A DNA stretch of 64,000 nt, from contig CALUOP010000005.1 of the NCBI GenBank assembly GCA_944322305.1, positions 62,001 to 126,000 on the forward strand, read 5' to 3'. The position numbers were made by a program, and so were the translations under genes. The notes beneath the pieces are model-generated. The model did no database searches and was not told the DNA's origin. It was given only the letters and a program-made list of their open reading frames with translations. Shown one piece after another: positions 32,751 through 53,873 of this stretch. The stretch comes from an uncultured Coriobacteriaceae bacterium (GTDB taxonomy: Bacteria > Actinomycetota > Coriobacteriia > Coriobacteriales > Coriobacteriaceae). Positions within the stretch are counted from its first letter, which is position 1. Each line of letters opens with the position of its first letter.

Positions 32751-33458
32751 ATGGCTAAGCACGGTAAGAAGTTCAACGCTGCTGCCGAGAAGGTTGACAG
32801 CACCAAGCTCTACACCCCGCTGCAGGCGCTGAACCTCGTCAAGGAGGTTGCTCCGGCGAAGTTCGACGAGTCCATCGAGGCCCACTTCCGTCTGGGCATC
32901 GACACCCGTAAGGCCGACCAGAACATCCGCGGCTCCATCTCGCTGCCGAACGGCACTGGCAAGTCCGTGCGCGTTGCGGTCTTCGCCGACGGCGCCAAGG
33001 CCGACGAGGCTCGCGAGGCCGGCGCTGACGTGGTGGGCTCCGACGAGCTGATCGCCGACATCCAGAAGGGCGAGATCAACTTCGATGCTGCCATCGCCAC
33101 CCCCGACCAGATGGCCAAGGTTGGTCGCATCGGCCGTATCCTCGGCCCCCGCGGCCTCATGCCCAACCCCAAGCTGGGCACCGTGACCATGGACGTGGCC
33201 AAGATGGTGAACGAGCTCAAGGCCGGCCGTGTCGAGTATCGCGCCGACCGCTACGGCATCTGCCACGTGCCGCTGGGCAAGTGCTCCTTCGAGGTCGAGA
33301 AGCTCGTCGAGAACTACGCCGCGCTCCTCACCGAGATCCTGCGCGTGAAGCCTGCTTCCGCCAAGGGCCGCTACATCAAGTCCATCACGCTGAGCTCCAC
33401 CATGGGCCCCGGCGTCAAGGTGGACTCCTCGATCCAGCGCGACTTCATGGCTGAGTAG
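32751..33458 (+). CDS. rplA: 50S ribosomal protein L1
   Basis: A 235-residue L1 of the ribosomal stalk base, also a translational repressor of its own operon in many bacteria. Conserved patches: [34 protein letters not shown], and [19 protein letters not shown]. The start is the ATG after CAGGAGGTA. A hairpin in the rplK-rplA gap (AGCGCG...CGCGCT, 32659-32684) may be regulatory. Confidence 0.97.
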   Translation: MAKHGKKFNAAAEKVDSTKLYTPLQALNLVKEVAPAKFDESIEAHFRLGIDTRKADQNIRGSISLPNGTGKSVRVAVFADGAKADEAREAGADVVGSDELIADIQKGEINFDAAIATPDQMAKVGRIGRILGPRGLMPNPKLGTVTMDVAKMVNELKAGRVEYRADRYGICHVPLGKCSFEVEKLVENYAALLTEILRVKPASAKGRYIKSITLSSTMGPGVKVDSSIQRDFMAE

Positions 33459-33487
33459 GGTAGCAACAACCTCGCTTGCTTGCCACG

Positions 33488-33516
33488 AGCCCCGGGTTCA
33501 CGCCCGGGGCTTTTTC
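33488..33516 (+). terminator. Terminator after rplA
   Basis: AGCCCCGGG-TTCACG-CCCGGGGCT followed by TTTTT. It separates rplKA from the unrelated genes that follow. Confidence 0.95.
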
Positions 33517-33712
33517 TGTGCCGCGGCGTGAGCGCGCCGCGGTGGTTGAGTGCGTCGCGGCCGACCGCTTTCCGCCGTGAGGCAGCCGCTTGGGGGCGCG
33601 GGGTGCACGGCGCCTGCGCCCTGTGCCACAATGGGCCTCGGATTACGGCGGCGGGGAGGCCAACAACGCCTGCGCCCGCCGCCTTGAGCAGCAACGGCAC
33701 GGAAGGGGAAAC

Positions 33713-34603
33713 ATGGCAGAGACAACGGTAACCACGCTGGAGCAGGGCGGTTTCTCGGTTGCGTCTGAGACGATGGGCGCCCAGCTCAAGAGCATCAAGC
33801 TGGACGGGCGGGAGTACCTGTGGCAGCGCGACGAGCGCTGGTGGGGTAAGACCGCCCCGATCCTCTTCCCGATCGTGGGCTCGCTGCGCAACGGGCGCGC
33901 CGAGACGGCCAACGGCCCCACCGAGATGGGCCGTCACGGGCTGGTGCGCAACTACAAGCACGAGATCGTGAGCACGGGGGCCGACGCGGTGACGTACGCG
34001 TTCAGCTCCACCCCCGAGACGCTGGCGGCGTTCCCCTTTGCGTTCCGCTTTGAGACCACGTATCGCATCGTGGGGCCCGCCACGGTTGAGCACGAGTTCC
34101 ACGTCATCAACACCGGCGACACGCCCCTGCCCTTCATCGAGGGCGGGCACCCGGCGTTCAACGTCCCGCTGGATGCGGATGCCGGCGAGACGTTCGAGGA
34201 CTTCGAGCTGCGCTTTGCCGAGAAGTGGACGCCCTCGTGCCCCATGGTGCTGGAGAACGGCCTGATGGATTACGACGCGGCGCGCACGCCCTTTGAAAAC
34301 GACGACCACCTGCGCATGGCGCACGAGCTCTTTGAGCACGACGCCTGGGTGTTCCAGGGCGTGCCGGGCAACACGGCCGAGCTTGTGAGCGTGAAGACCG
34401 GCCACGGCGTGCGCTGCGACTTCGAGGGCTTCACGTCGCTCGGCGTGTGGAGCATGGGCGACGCGCCGTTCGTGGCGCTGGAGCCGTGGGTCGGCCACAC
34501 CACGGCCACCGACGAGGACGACGTGTTCGAGCACAAGCGCGACATTATCACGCTCGCGCCGGGCGAGGAGGATGTGCGTTCTTTCCGCATCACGGTGTTC
34601 TAA
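33713..34603 (+). CDS. Aldose 1-epimerase family protein (LacX-like)
   Basis: A 296-residue beta-sandwich of the aldose epimerase superfamily. Family features: QLKSIKLDGREYLWQ near the N-terminus, PILFPIVGSLRNG (about 46-58), the His of MGRHGLVRN (about 76), a second His in EGGHPAFNVP (about 146), and a Glu in FVALEPWVG near 260. It resembles the LacX-like subgroup more than classic GalM. The sugar is unknown. The start is the ATG after GGAAGGGGAA. It sits alone between rplA and gltB. Confidence 0.85.
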   Translation: MAETTVTTLEQGGFSVASETMGAQLKSIKLDGREYLWQRDERWWGKTAPILFPIVGSLRNGRAETANGPTEMGRHGLVRNYKHEIVSTGADAVTYAFSSTPETLAAFPFAFRFETTYRIVGPATVEHEFHVINTGDTPLPFIEGGHPAFNVPLDADAGETFEDFELRFAEKWTPSCPMVLENGLMDYDAARTPFENDDHLRMAHELFEHDAWVFQGVPGNTAELVSVKTGHGVRCDFEGFTSLGVWSMGDAPFVALEPWVGHTTATDEDDVFEHKRDIITLAPGEEDVRSFRITVF

Positions 34604-34993
34604 GCGCCCTTGCCCACAGTGCCGAAGGGCCCTGCGCATGCTGTTTGCGCCAGTTGCGTCGTTGCGCATGCCTTTTGTATCAGCTGGAGGCGATTATCGA
34701 CCGCTAGCTGATACGGATTGCATGCGGACGTGCGCAGCTGATACGGAATGCATGCGCAGCCTCGCGCGCATGCCCGCGCACAGCCCCCGTGTGCCGGCCC
34801 GGGTTCGTTTCGGGCAGGTTTCGAGTTTGTGAGCGGCAGTTTGCAAGCCAGTTAGCGTTTGTTTGCCGCCGCGTGTCCGCTCGTTGCCGGCGCACCCGTT
34901 CCCATACACTTGAGAAACTCACTTCGCATCGCAGCGCGCCGCCCTTCTCGGGCGGCGCTTTCAGATGAAGGGGAAGACCAAGGAGGGGACGCC
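34604..34993. repeat. Intergenic region with GCATGC/TATCAG palindromic units
   Basis: The gap before gltB. CGCATGCCTTTTGTATCAGCT (34665-34685) is followed by two inverse copies, AGCTGATACGGATTGCATGCG (from 34706) and CAGCTGATACGGAATGCATGCG (from 34736, same pattern). The same units recur at 61436-61560. From about 34890 the gltB promoter/leader region begins, with a GC hairpin (GCGCCGCCC...GGGCGGCGC, near 34936-34959) that may be a terminator or leader stem. Confidence 0.65.
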
Positions 34994-39634
<4,641 letters not shown>

Positions 39635-39642
39635 CGTCGCCC

Positions 39643-39677
39643 ATGCGCCAGATTAGGCCGTGCTTAATTTGGCGCAT
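39643..39677. repeat. 35-bp palindromic repeat, copy 2 (ATGCGCCA type)
   Basis: ATGCGCCAGATTAGG...TTAATTTGGCGCAT has the same length and outer arms as 14158-14192. It lies between gltB and gltD and may attenuate gltD. Confidence 0.78.
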
Positions 39678-39766
39678 CGGGTCCCTGAGACGGGTGGGGC
39701 AGGCTGCCTTGCCCCGCCGCGAAACCGCACGTGACTCTCGCATGGCTCCTACGGAAGGAGATACCG

Positions 39767-41272
39767 ATGGGCAAGCCCGGAGCATTTCTCGAGCACGACC
39801 GCGAGGCGCATCGCCTGCGCCCGGTGGCCGAGCGCTCGCACGACTACAACGAGCTGTACGTGAACCTCGACGCCGAGGCGCAGCGCGTGCAGGCCAGCCG
39901 CTGCATGATGTGCGGCGTGGCGTTCTGTCAGGCGGGGGAGTCGTTTGGGCACGCGCGCCCCAGCGGCTGCCCGCTGCACAACCTCATCCCCGAGTGGAAC
40001 GAGCTGGTGTACCGCGGGCGCTGGAGGGAGGCCGCCGAGCGTCTGGCGCTCACGAGCCCGCTGCCGGAGTTCACGAGCCGCGTGTGCCCGGCGCTGTGCG
40101 AGGCCGCCTGCAACTTAGGCACCGTGAACGACGAGCCCACTACCATCCACGACAACGAGCGCGCCATCTCCGACTGGGAGTGGGCGCATGGGGGTCCGGC
40201 GCGCTTTGCGCCCGCCGCACCGGACGCGCCGCGCGTGGCGGTGGTGGGGTCGGGCCCGGCGGGGCTCGCCTGCGCGTGGGAGCTCGCGCGCCGCGGCGCG
40301 GCCGTGACGGTGGTCGAGCGCGATGACCGTCCGGGCGGCCTGCTCATGTACGGCATTCCCGCCATGAAGCTCGAGAAGGACGTGGTGACGCGCCGCACCG
40401 ACCTCATGCAAGAGCTGGGGATCGCGTTCCGTCTGGGCACCGACGCGGCCGACCCGTCCGTTGCGGCCGAGCTGCGTTCGGACTTCGACGCCGTGGTGGT
40501 GGCGGTCGGCGCCCGGGCGGCCCGCGGGCTCGCGGCTGCGGGCGCCGACGCGCCGGGCGTGGTGTTCGCGGTGGACTACCTGGAGGCGGCGACGCGCGCC
40601 GTGCTGGCGGGCGCGCCTGACGAGCCCGCGGCGTCCGCCATTTCGGCTGGGGGGCTCGACGTGGTGGTGATCGGCGGCGGCGACACCGGCAACGACTGCG
40701 TGGGAACCGCCGTGCGCCAAGGGGCGAAAAGCGTGCGCCAGCTCGAGCTCATGCCGGCGCCGCCTGCCGAGCGTCTGCCAACCAACCCGTGGCCCGAGTG
40801 GCCCGTGGCCGCCACGTGCGGGTACGGCCAGGAGGAGGCCATCGCCCTCATGGGCGGCGAGATGCGCTCGTGGGCGGTGGACACCTTGGAGGTGCTGCGG
40901 GACGAGAAGGGCGCGGCCCGTGCCCTGCGCGTGTGCGACCTTTCCTGGGCCGATGGCGCGCCCAAGCGCATCGCCGGCAGCGAGCGCGAGCTTCCGGCGC
41001 AGCTGGTGCTCGTGGCCTGTGGCTTCACAGGGCCTGAGCACGGGGTGTTCGACGCGCTGGGCGCCGCGCTTGCCGAGAAGGGCCGGCCGCTTCCCGTGAT
41101 GGCCGAGCCCGGCGGGCACCTGTGCGCTGACGCGCCCGGTGCGCAGGCGGCCGCGGGCGCCGCGCCCGTGTACGCCGCGGGAGACGCGCGCAACGGCTCG
41201 TCGCTGGTCGTGAGCGCCATGGCCGACGCGCTGGCCTGCGCGGGGGAGGTTGCCGAGGCCCTGGGTCTGTAG
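39767..41272 (+). CDS. gltD: Glutamate synthase, small (beta) subunit
   Basis: A 501-residue NAD(P)H-dependent flavoprotein that passes electrons to GltB. Its N-terminal region has the two 4Fe-4S motifs (SRCMMCGVAFCQ and, later, RVCPALCEAACN). Then there are the FAD motif VVGSGPAGLACAWELARRG and the NAD(P) motif VVIGGGDTGNDCVGTA. The C-terminal ATG-like segment is VYAAGDARNGSSLVVSAM. The start is the ATG after AAGGAG. In-operon position after gltB is normal; the location between rplKA and rplJL is not. Confidence 0.96.
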   Translation: MGKPGAFLEHDREAHRLRPVAERSHDYNELYVNLDAEAQRVQASRCMMCGVAFCQAGESFGHARPSGCPLHNLIPEWNELVYRGRWREAAERLALTSPLPEFTSRVCPALCEAACNLGTVNDEPTTIHDNERAISDWEWAHGGPARFAPAAPDAPRVAVVGSGPAGLACAWELARRGAAVTVVERDDRPGGLLMYGIPAMKLEKDVVTRRTDLMQELGIAFRLGTDAADPSVAAELRSDFDAVVVAVGARAARGLAAAGADAPGVVFAVDYLEAATRAVLAGAPDEPAASAISAGGLDVVVIGGGDTGNDCVGTAVRQGAKSVRQLELMPAPPAERLPTNPWPEWPVAATCGYGQEEAIALMGGEMRSWAVDTLEVLRDEKGAARALRVCDLSWADGAPKRIAGSERELPAQLVLVACGFTGPEHGVFDALGAALAEKGRPLPVMAEPGGHLCADAPGAQAAAGAAPVYAAGDARNGSSLVVSAMADALACAGEVAEALGL

Positions 41273-41445
41273 CCGACGCTGCGCGGGGCGGCGGGGTTCG
41301 ACCTTGCGGATCAAGCCTTGCGCCTCACCGCGGGTGCGCGCGCCTCGGTTTTCGCCGCAATCTCGAGCCTTGCGGCCTCGCTCGCCGATGGGCCGTTCTG
41401 CGCCCGGGCCTCCTGCCGGCTGATGTGGCGGGTTCGTGCATATGC

Positions 41446-41474
41446 TTGACGCGCTTCTCGCCTGCTGGCACAAT
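41446..41474 (+). promoter_or_regulatory. Promoter for rplJ-rplL
   Basis: TTGACG and CACAAT with a 17-bp spacer. The 170 bp before it (41273-41445), after gltD, shows nothing else. Confidence 0.65.
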
Positions 41475-41516
41475 ATCCGGGTGGCCGAAAGGTCGCAGCG
41501 TGTTCATCGCACATTC

Positions 41517-41632
41517 CGCTGCCAGAGACAGCCGGTGCCGCAAGGCTCAATGGGCGCAAGCCCGCCTGCCGAGGTGGTCGAGCAGATCTTGTCTTCTCGC
41601 CCCGTCGCTGGTTTAGCGGCGGGGCTTTCTTG
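41517..41632 (+). promoter_or_regulatory. L10 (rplJ) ribosomal protein leader with attenuator
   Basis: The 5' UTR has the typical L10-leader pattern: CTGCCAGAGACAGCCGGTG, GCAAGGC, and CCTGCCGAGGT. It is followed by an intrinsic terminator GCCCCGTCGCT-GGTTT-AGCGGCGGGGC with TTTCTT (41599-41630), 68 bp before rplJ. In Bacillus subtilis the L10(L12)4 complex binds such leaders and promotes termination. Confidence 0.82.
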
Positions 41633-41699
41633 TTGCAAGACGGCCCCGCCCACGTCCGTGTGGCGGTGTGTGCCGAGTATTGCAACAAGGAGGTGTACC

Positions 41700-42221
41700 A
41701 TGCCCGCACAGTCCAAGTTCGATCAGGTCGAGAAGATCAACGAGCTTCTCGACGCTTCCAACGGCGTGTTCGTCGTGAGCTACTCCGGCCTCACCGTTGC
41801 CCAGGCGCAGGATCTCCGCGCTAAGCTGCGCGAAGCCGGCGCCACGATGAAGGTTCTCAAGAACACCCTGGTCAAGATCGCGCTCAAGGAGAAGGAGCAG
41901 CCCGCGCTCGACGACATCCTCGCCGGCCCCACGGCTTGCGTCTTCTACGAGAACGAGCCGGTCGAGGCCGCCAAGGTTCTCAAGGAGTTCACCGCCACCG
42001 CGAATGGCGTTATCGAGATCAAGGGCGGTATCTCTGAGGGGAACGTTGTTTCCGCCGATGACATCCGCGCTATCGCCGACCTGCCCACCAAGGATCAGCT
42101 CCTGGGTCAGATCGCCGGTCTCATCAACGGCTTCGCCCGCGACATCGCGGTTTGCGTCAACGGCGTGTCCAGCGGTCTTGCTCGTCAGATCCAGCAGATC
42201 TCCGAGCAGAAGGCTGCCTAA
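41700..42221 (+). CDS. rplJ: 50S ribosomal protein L10
   Basis: A 173-residue L10, the stalk base that carries L7/L12 dimers. It shows VEKINELLDASNGVFVVSYSGL-type N-terminus, KVLKNTLVKIAL (about 51-62) and a long C-terminal helix (LARQIQQISEQKAA) for L12 binding. RBS AAGGAGGTG. Probably autoregulated through its leader. rplL follows. Confidence 0.96.
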   Translation: MPAQSKFDQVEKINELLDASNGVFVVSYSGLTVAQAQDLRAKLREAGATMKVLKNTLVKIALKEKEQPALDDILAGPTACVFYENEPVEAAKVLKEFTATANGVIEIKGGISEGNVVSADDIRAIADLPTKDQLLGQIAGLINGFARDIAVCVNGVSSGLARQIQQISEQKAA

Positions 42222-42326
42222 GCGCTGCCCTGTCCTGCGCGCATCTCTGCGCGTGCCCGCGGCGCATCCGCGTCGCATACCACGAACAGCCTCCGTGCGC
42301 CGCACGGAAACCGAAAGGATTGAAAA

Positions 42327-42707
42327 ATGGCTAAGCTTACCAACGAGGAGATCATCGAGGCTCTGAAGGAAATGACCCTGCTCGAGGCTTCCGAGCTCGT
42401 CAAGGCTATCGAGGACACCTTCGGCGTGTCCGCCGCTGCTCCGGCCGCCGTCGTGGCTGGCCCGGCTGCTGCCGCTGCTCCGGCTGAGGAGGAGAAGACC
42501 GAGTTCGACGTCGTGCTCGAGGGCTTCGGCGACAACAAGATCGCCGTCATCAAGGTCGTCCGCGAGCTCACCGGCCTGGGCCTGAAGGAGGCCAAGGCTG
42601 CCGTCGAGGGCGCTCCCAAGGCCATCATGGAGGGTGCCAAGAAGGAGGACGCCGAGGCTGCCAAGGAGAAGCTCGAGGCTGCCGGCGCTGCCGTTTCCCT
42701 CAAGTAG
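42327..42707 (+). CDS. rplL: 50S ribosomal protein L7/L12
   Basis: A 126-residue stalk protein. The N-terminal dimerisation helices are [22 protein letters not shown]. The Ala-rich hinge ([20 protein letters not shown]) is followed by the factor-binding domain [25 protein letters not shown]-type and [16 protein letters not shown]. Complete. RBS GAAAGGA. Confidence 0.97.
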   Translation: MAKLTNEEIIEALKEMTLLEASELVKAIEDTFGVSAAAPAAVVAGPAAAAAPAEEEKTEFDVVLEGFGDNKIAVIKVVRELTGLGLKEAKAAVEGAPKAIMEGAKKEDAEAAKEKLEAAGAAVSLK

Positions 42708-42753
42708 TTTTCTCGCAGGCCACGTGCCTGCCTGCCGAGCGTGCGCTCAGCAA

Positions 42754-42786
42754 GGGGCTGGATCCATGCGGTCCGGCCCCTTTTTT
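42754..42786 (+). terminator. Terminator after rplL
   Basis: GGGGCTGGA pairs with TCCGGCCCC (loop TCCATGCGG) followed by six T. Confidence 0.92.
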
Positions 42787-42793
42787 CATGCCT

Positions 42794-43003
42794 TGGGCGA
42801 GAATTGCGCTGATACGAGGCTGCTGGGCGAGAAGCACGCTCATACGAACCCGCTGGGCGCGAATCGTGCTGACGCGAGGCTGCTGGGCGCGAATCGTGCT
42901 GATACGGAACCACTGGGCCAAAACGAAACTCATACGAAGCTGTTGGGCGAGAACCGCACTCATACGAACCCGCTGGGCGAGAACCGCATTCATACGAACG
43001 CGA
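42794..43003. repeat. Seven tandem 30-bp repeats, forward block
   Basis: Seven units of exactly 30 bp, each opening TGGGCGAGAA or a near variant, with a central CTCATACGAA. They are contiguous, with no spacers. The units differ at many positions. Read in the frame of the downstream AlbA_2 gene, they give a decapeptide repeat such as LGENRTHTNP. The block faces an inverse block at 43117-43296. Confidence 0.9.
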
Positions 43004-43116
43004 TTCCGTCATCCTGGGACTCCGTAAGGAGCGACGCTAAAACCCCGGCGACGTTTCCCCAGGTACGCGACGCGGGGTGTTCTTTGCAGCAAGGGTTTGT
43101 CCTCGCGAGAAGGGCC

Positions 43117-43296
43117 GCTCCCTCGTATGAGTGTCGTTCTCGCCCAACGGCGTCGTATCAGTGCATTTTTCGCCCGCCGCGTTCGTGTCAACGTGCTTTT
43201 CGCCCAACGGCGTCGTGCCAGCATGCTTTTCGCCCGGTGCTTTCGTACCAGCGCAATTCTCGCCCAGCAGCTTCGTATGGGCGCTCCGTTCGTTCA
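43117..43296. repeat. Six tandem 30-bp repeats, inverted block
   Basis: Six contiguous 30-bp units in the opposite orientation to 42794-43003, each with TTCGTATCAG-like core and ending TTCTCGCCCA or TTTTCGCCCG. The last unit is degenerate. The 113 bp between the blocks (43004-43116) contains CGCGAGAAGG but no further unit or gene. The block ends 108 bp before the AlbA_2 gene. Confidence 0.88.
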
Positions 43297-43404
43297 GAAG
43301 ATCTGTGCGGGCTCGTTTTTCCTGGCGGGTGCGGTCGAACGCGTTTTTCTCGCGCCCGTCGCTCTGGGTATACTCGCGGTATCCGGGCGGGGGAGGGAGC
43401 GGCC

Positions 43405-44787
43405 ATGTTCAGCCCGTTTCGCAGCGAGCAAGGGGCGCCCAAGGCGCTCGCCGAGGTAACGTGGGCAGACCTCGCGCAGCTTGCCGACCTTGACGAGGGG
43501 TACGCGCTCGAGTTCAAGCAGACCTTCTCGCCCACGGTGCGCAAGAAGATTCCCAAGATCATCGCGTCGTTCGCCAACTCGGCCGGCGGCTGGATCGTGG
43601 TGGGCATCGCCGACCGCGCCAAGGACGTGTGCCCGGTGCCGCGCCTTGCGGCCGACTACGGCCAGATCATCGGCGAGCTCGCGCGCCGGCACGTGACGCC
43701 CACGCCCCGCTTCGACGTGCGCTTTCTGCCCGACCCGACCAACCCCGCCCAGGGCGTGGTGCTCGTGCAGGTGTTCGAGGGCGACTTCCCACCCTACGTT
43801 GCCGACGGCGTGGTTGAGGTGCGCGAGGGTTCCACCTCGGGGCCGGCGGCGGGCTCCGCGCTTGTGGAGCTCTACGGCAAGGCCACGCGCCGTCGCAGCG
43901 AGGTCCGCGCGTTTTGCCGACGTACCGTGTACTATGCCGCGCCGGGTATTCCTCTGTTCGACCTGTACCTGTTCCGCATGGGCCGCCGCGTGCCCGAAAG
44001 CCCCTCGCGCGAGCGCATCAACGCGCACGCCGACGCCCTGCGCACCGCCTTTGCGCGCCAGGGCCTGACCTGCTGCGTGCAACACGCGCACGACTCCCTC
44101 ATCTTCAGCATCCCCACCGCCGACGACCCGCGCGTGCCCCACTCGGCCATCGAGCTGTTCGCCGACGAGTCGCTCAAGCTCTCGGTGCCCATCGTGCTGC
44201 TTGCGGGCGAGAAGCGCGCCCAAGCCCTGGCCCGCCTGCGGGCGCTGACGGCGGGCGCCGCGGGCGAGAAGTGCGCGGTGCGCCGAGAGAGCCTTGCGGG
44301 CGAGAAGGACCAGGCCCGCCGGGAGGTTGCCGCGCCGCGGGCAGAGGACACGGGCGCGCCCGCGGTCGAGGCCGGCTCCGACCCTGTTGCCGGCACCGGC
44401 GCCTTGCCGCCGCTGCGCCTCATCAGCGCGGAGGACACCCTCACGCGCGTGACGCGCATGGCCTCGGTTCTCGACCACTACGCTCGCGAGCGCGCGCTGC
44501 CTTGGCAGCAGTACGCCGTGGCCTACGAGCTCGAGAACATGGCCGGCGCGATCCTGTGGTCGAACGAGGAGCTCTACCAGCGCCGCGTGGCTGCAAGCGG
44601 CCCGCTGTACTGCGCCACCACCGACGGGGTGTCGCGCGTGCGCTACTTAGACGACGGCGCGCACGACTCCTTCCGCGCGCGGCAGTTCGCCGGCAGCCAC
44701 TTCTTCGAGGCGTGCGGGCTGCCGCTCGGCTCGCCCGATCAGGCTGACAACGACCTGGTGGATGCCCTGCTGCGCCACAGCCGCTGA
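43405..44787 (+). CDS. AlbA_2-domain putative DNA-binding protein
   Basis: 460 residues. Residues 25-150 match the AlbA_2 (Schlafen-type) domain: GYALEFKQTFS, KKIPKIIASFANSAGGWIVVGIAD, and the strand FDVRFLPDP...GVVLVQVFEGDFPPYV. The rest shows no recognised domain. A low-complexity linker (about 265-330, with three GEK words) precedes a C-terminal part with a YAVAYELENMAGAILW helix. The start is the ATG after GGGAGGGAGC. The same frame is open upstream through the whole repeat array to 42634, but without an RBS-backed start. Function unknown; members are often annotated as transcriptional regulators. Confidence 0.7.
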   Translation: MFSPFRSEQGAPKALAEVTWADLAQLADLDEGYALEFKQTFSPTVRKKIPKIIASFANSAGGWIVVGIADRAKDVCPVPRLAADYGQIIGELARRHVTPTPRFDVRFLPDPTNPAQGVVLVQVFEGDFPPYVADGVVEVREGSTSGPAAGSALVELYGKATRRRSEVRAFCRRTVYYAAPGIPLFDLYLFRMGRRVPESPSRERINAHADALRTAFARQGLTCCVQHAHDSLIFSIPTADDPRVPHSAIELFADESLKLSVPIVLLAGEKRAQALARLRALTAGAAGEKCAVRRESLAGEKDQARREVAAPRAEDTGAPAVEAGSDPVAGTGALPPLRLISAEDTLTRVTRMASVLDHYARERALPWQQYAVAYELENMAGAILWSNEELYQRRVAASGPLYCATTDGVSRVRYLDDGAHDSFRARQFAGSHFFEACGLPLGSPDQADNDLVDALLRHSR

Positions 44788-45039
44788 CGTCGCCGCGGGG
44801 AACGGGTATGCGCGGCAGGTGCATGAGCAGGGACGGGCGTGCCTCAGCCGCTCGGGATGGATGCGTCTGGCAGATGCCGCGCGGCCGGTCAAACGCGCCC
44901 GTCTCTGCTAGCCGGACCGTCTCCTATGGCCGTTCATGGAAAATGCATGAACGCGTGTTCGTAACAGCAGCGTTTACCTGCGCTTTTATCGACAAAAAAG
45001 TTTTGCATGCACAAACGCCCGCATTCGTCAAGCGTTTTC
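44788..45039. other. Gap upstream of the rpoB promoter
   Basis: About 250 bp, no gene recognised. ACAAAAAAGTTTTGCATGC (44991-45009) is an A/T-rich tract near the promoter. Confidence 0.4.
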
Positions 45040-45067
45040 TTGCTAAACGGCACCCTCCTGATAAACT
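45040..45067 (+). promoter_or_regulatory. Promoter for rpoBC
   Basis: TTGCTA and TAAACT with a 16-bp spacer, 49 bp before the rpoB start. Confidence 0.55.
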
Positions 45068-45115
45068 GTTAGGTTGCTATAAAAGCCGCCTTTCTATACA
45101 AAGGAGGATAGCCTG

Positions 45116-48619
<3,504 letters not shown>

Positions 48620-48624
48620 TGACT

Positions 48625-53106
<4,482 letters not shown>

Positions 53107-53164
53107 GCTAGCGGCACGTCTGTCCAGACCCGCGTAGCTTTGCCTTCAGCGCTTCTGCGCAACC

Positions 53165-53203
53165 AAAGCGCAGGACGGTCAACCGGCCGCCCTGCGCTTT
53201 TTT
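53165..53203 (+). terminator. Terminator after rpoC
   Basis: AAAGCGCAGG pairs with CCTGCGCTTT around an inner GC stem, followed by TTT. Confidence 0.92.
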
Positions 53204-53315
53204 GTTTGCGCAGGAGCGTGGTGTGTCCCCGCGGCTCGCGCCGGAGCGCCGTACCGGGGCTCGCGCCGAAGCCGCGCGCGCTTTGAAAAAGACGCTTTGC
53301 TGTGCCGCGGATGCT

Positions 53316-53477
53316 GTTGCGCTTGTAGTTCTCGCACGCAGCCACGTTGCGCTTGCTGTTATACCGCCCTGGAACGTTCCGCTAGCATTTCTCTACGGCG
53401 TAGAGATCGAAAAGGGCGAGTTAGAGGAAAGTTTTGCTAGCGGAGCGTTCTACGATGAAGCAAAAGCAAGCAGAGCG
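53316..53477. repeat. 162-bp direct repeat, left copy
   Basis: Matches 55129-55290 over 162 bp with about nine differences counted by eye. It contains an internal hairpin: GAACGTTCCGCTAGCA (53372-53387) with TGCTAGCGGAGCGTTC (53435-53450). The frame is open and shared by both copies. A more diverged relative lies at 61611-61700. The surroundings (53204-53873) hold no other convincing gene. Confidence 0.9.
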
Positions 53478-53873
53478 AGCTACAAGGAAACGCATGCAAG
53501 CACAGCGGAAGCAACGCTCGTATCAAACTGCCTCGAAGCGGCTGCGAAGAGCGGGCGCACCTGTCTCAATGCGATTGAGAAGAGTATGCAAGCCGGGTTT
53601 GTGACAAATTCGTTGCTCTCTGCGTGTCGTGTGGGCAAAGGCGCTCGCAGTCTATGTGTGTTGTAAGGATAATTCGATGCGTATCGAAATCGTTGCGTTT
53701 TGAGGTCAACGGAACTGCCTGCCCAAAGAAAGCTCTCGACGGTTTCATGCCAAGGCTTTGCATAGGTACAGGTAAGAGATCTGCCAGATATGCCTGTTAG
53801 CGTTTCTGTAAGGAAGACAGGTCCAGCCGCAGGGGATTTCCTGGCGAGCTTGGAAAGGACGCGGAGGCATCAC
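53478..53873. other. Unassigned stretch between repeat and accessory gene
   Basis: About 400 bp of lower GC. An open frame from the repeat continues to 53666, but lacks an RBS and any recognised domain. No promoter can be named with confidence. Confidence 0.35.

Noticed and set aside
42218-43012. Minus-strand protein with decapeptide repeats across rplL and the array
   Set aside because: It runs antisense through rplL and is open only because 30-bp units keep all frames open. No RBS.
42794-43296. CRISPR array
   Set aside because: The 30-bp units are contiguous without unique spacers, vary between copies and invert direction halfway. No cas gene is present.
53202-53666. 154-residue open frame over the left 162-bp repeat as a gene
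   Set aside because: It begins in the rpoC terminator, has no RBS, and only the repeat part is shared with the right copy. Kept as a repeat, with the coding option noted as a finding.
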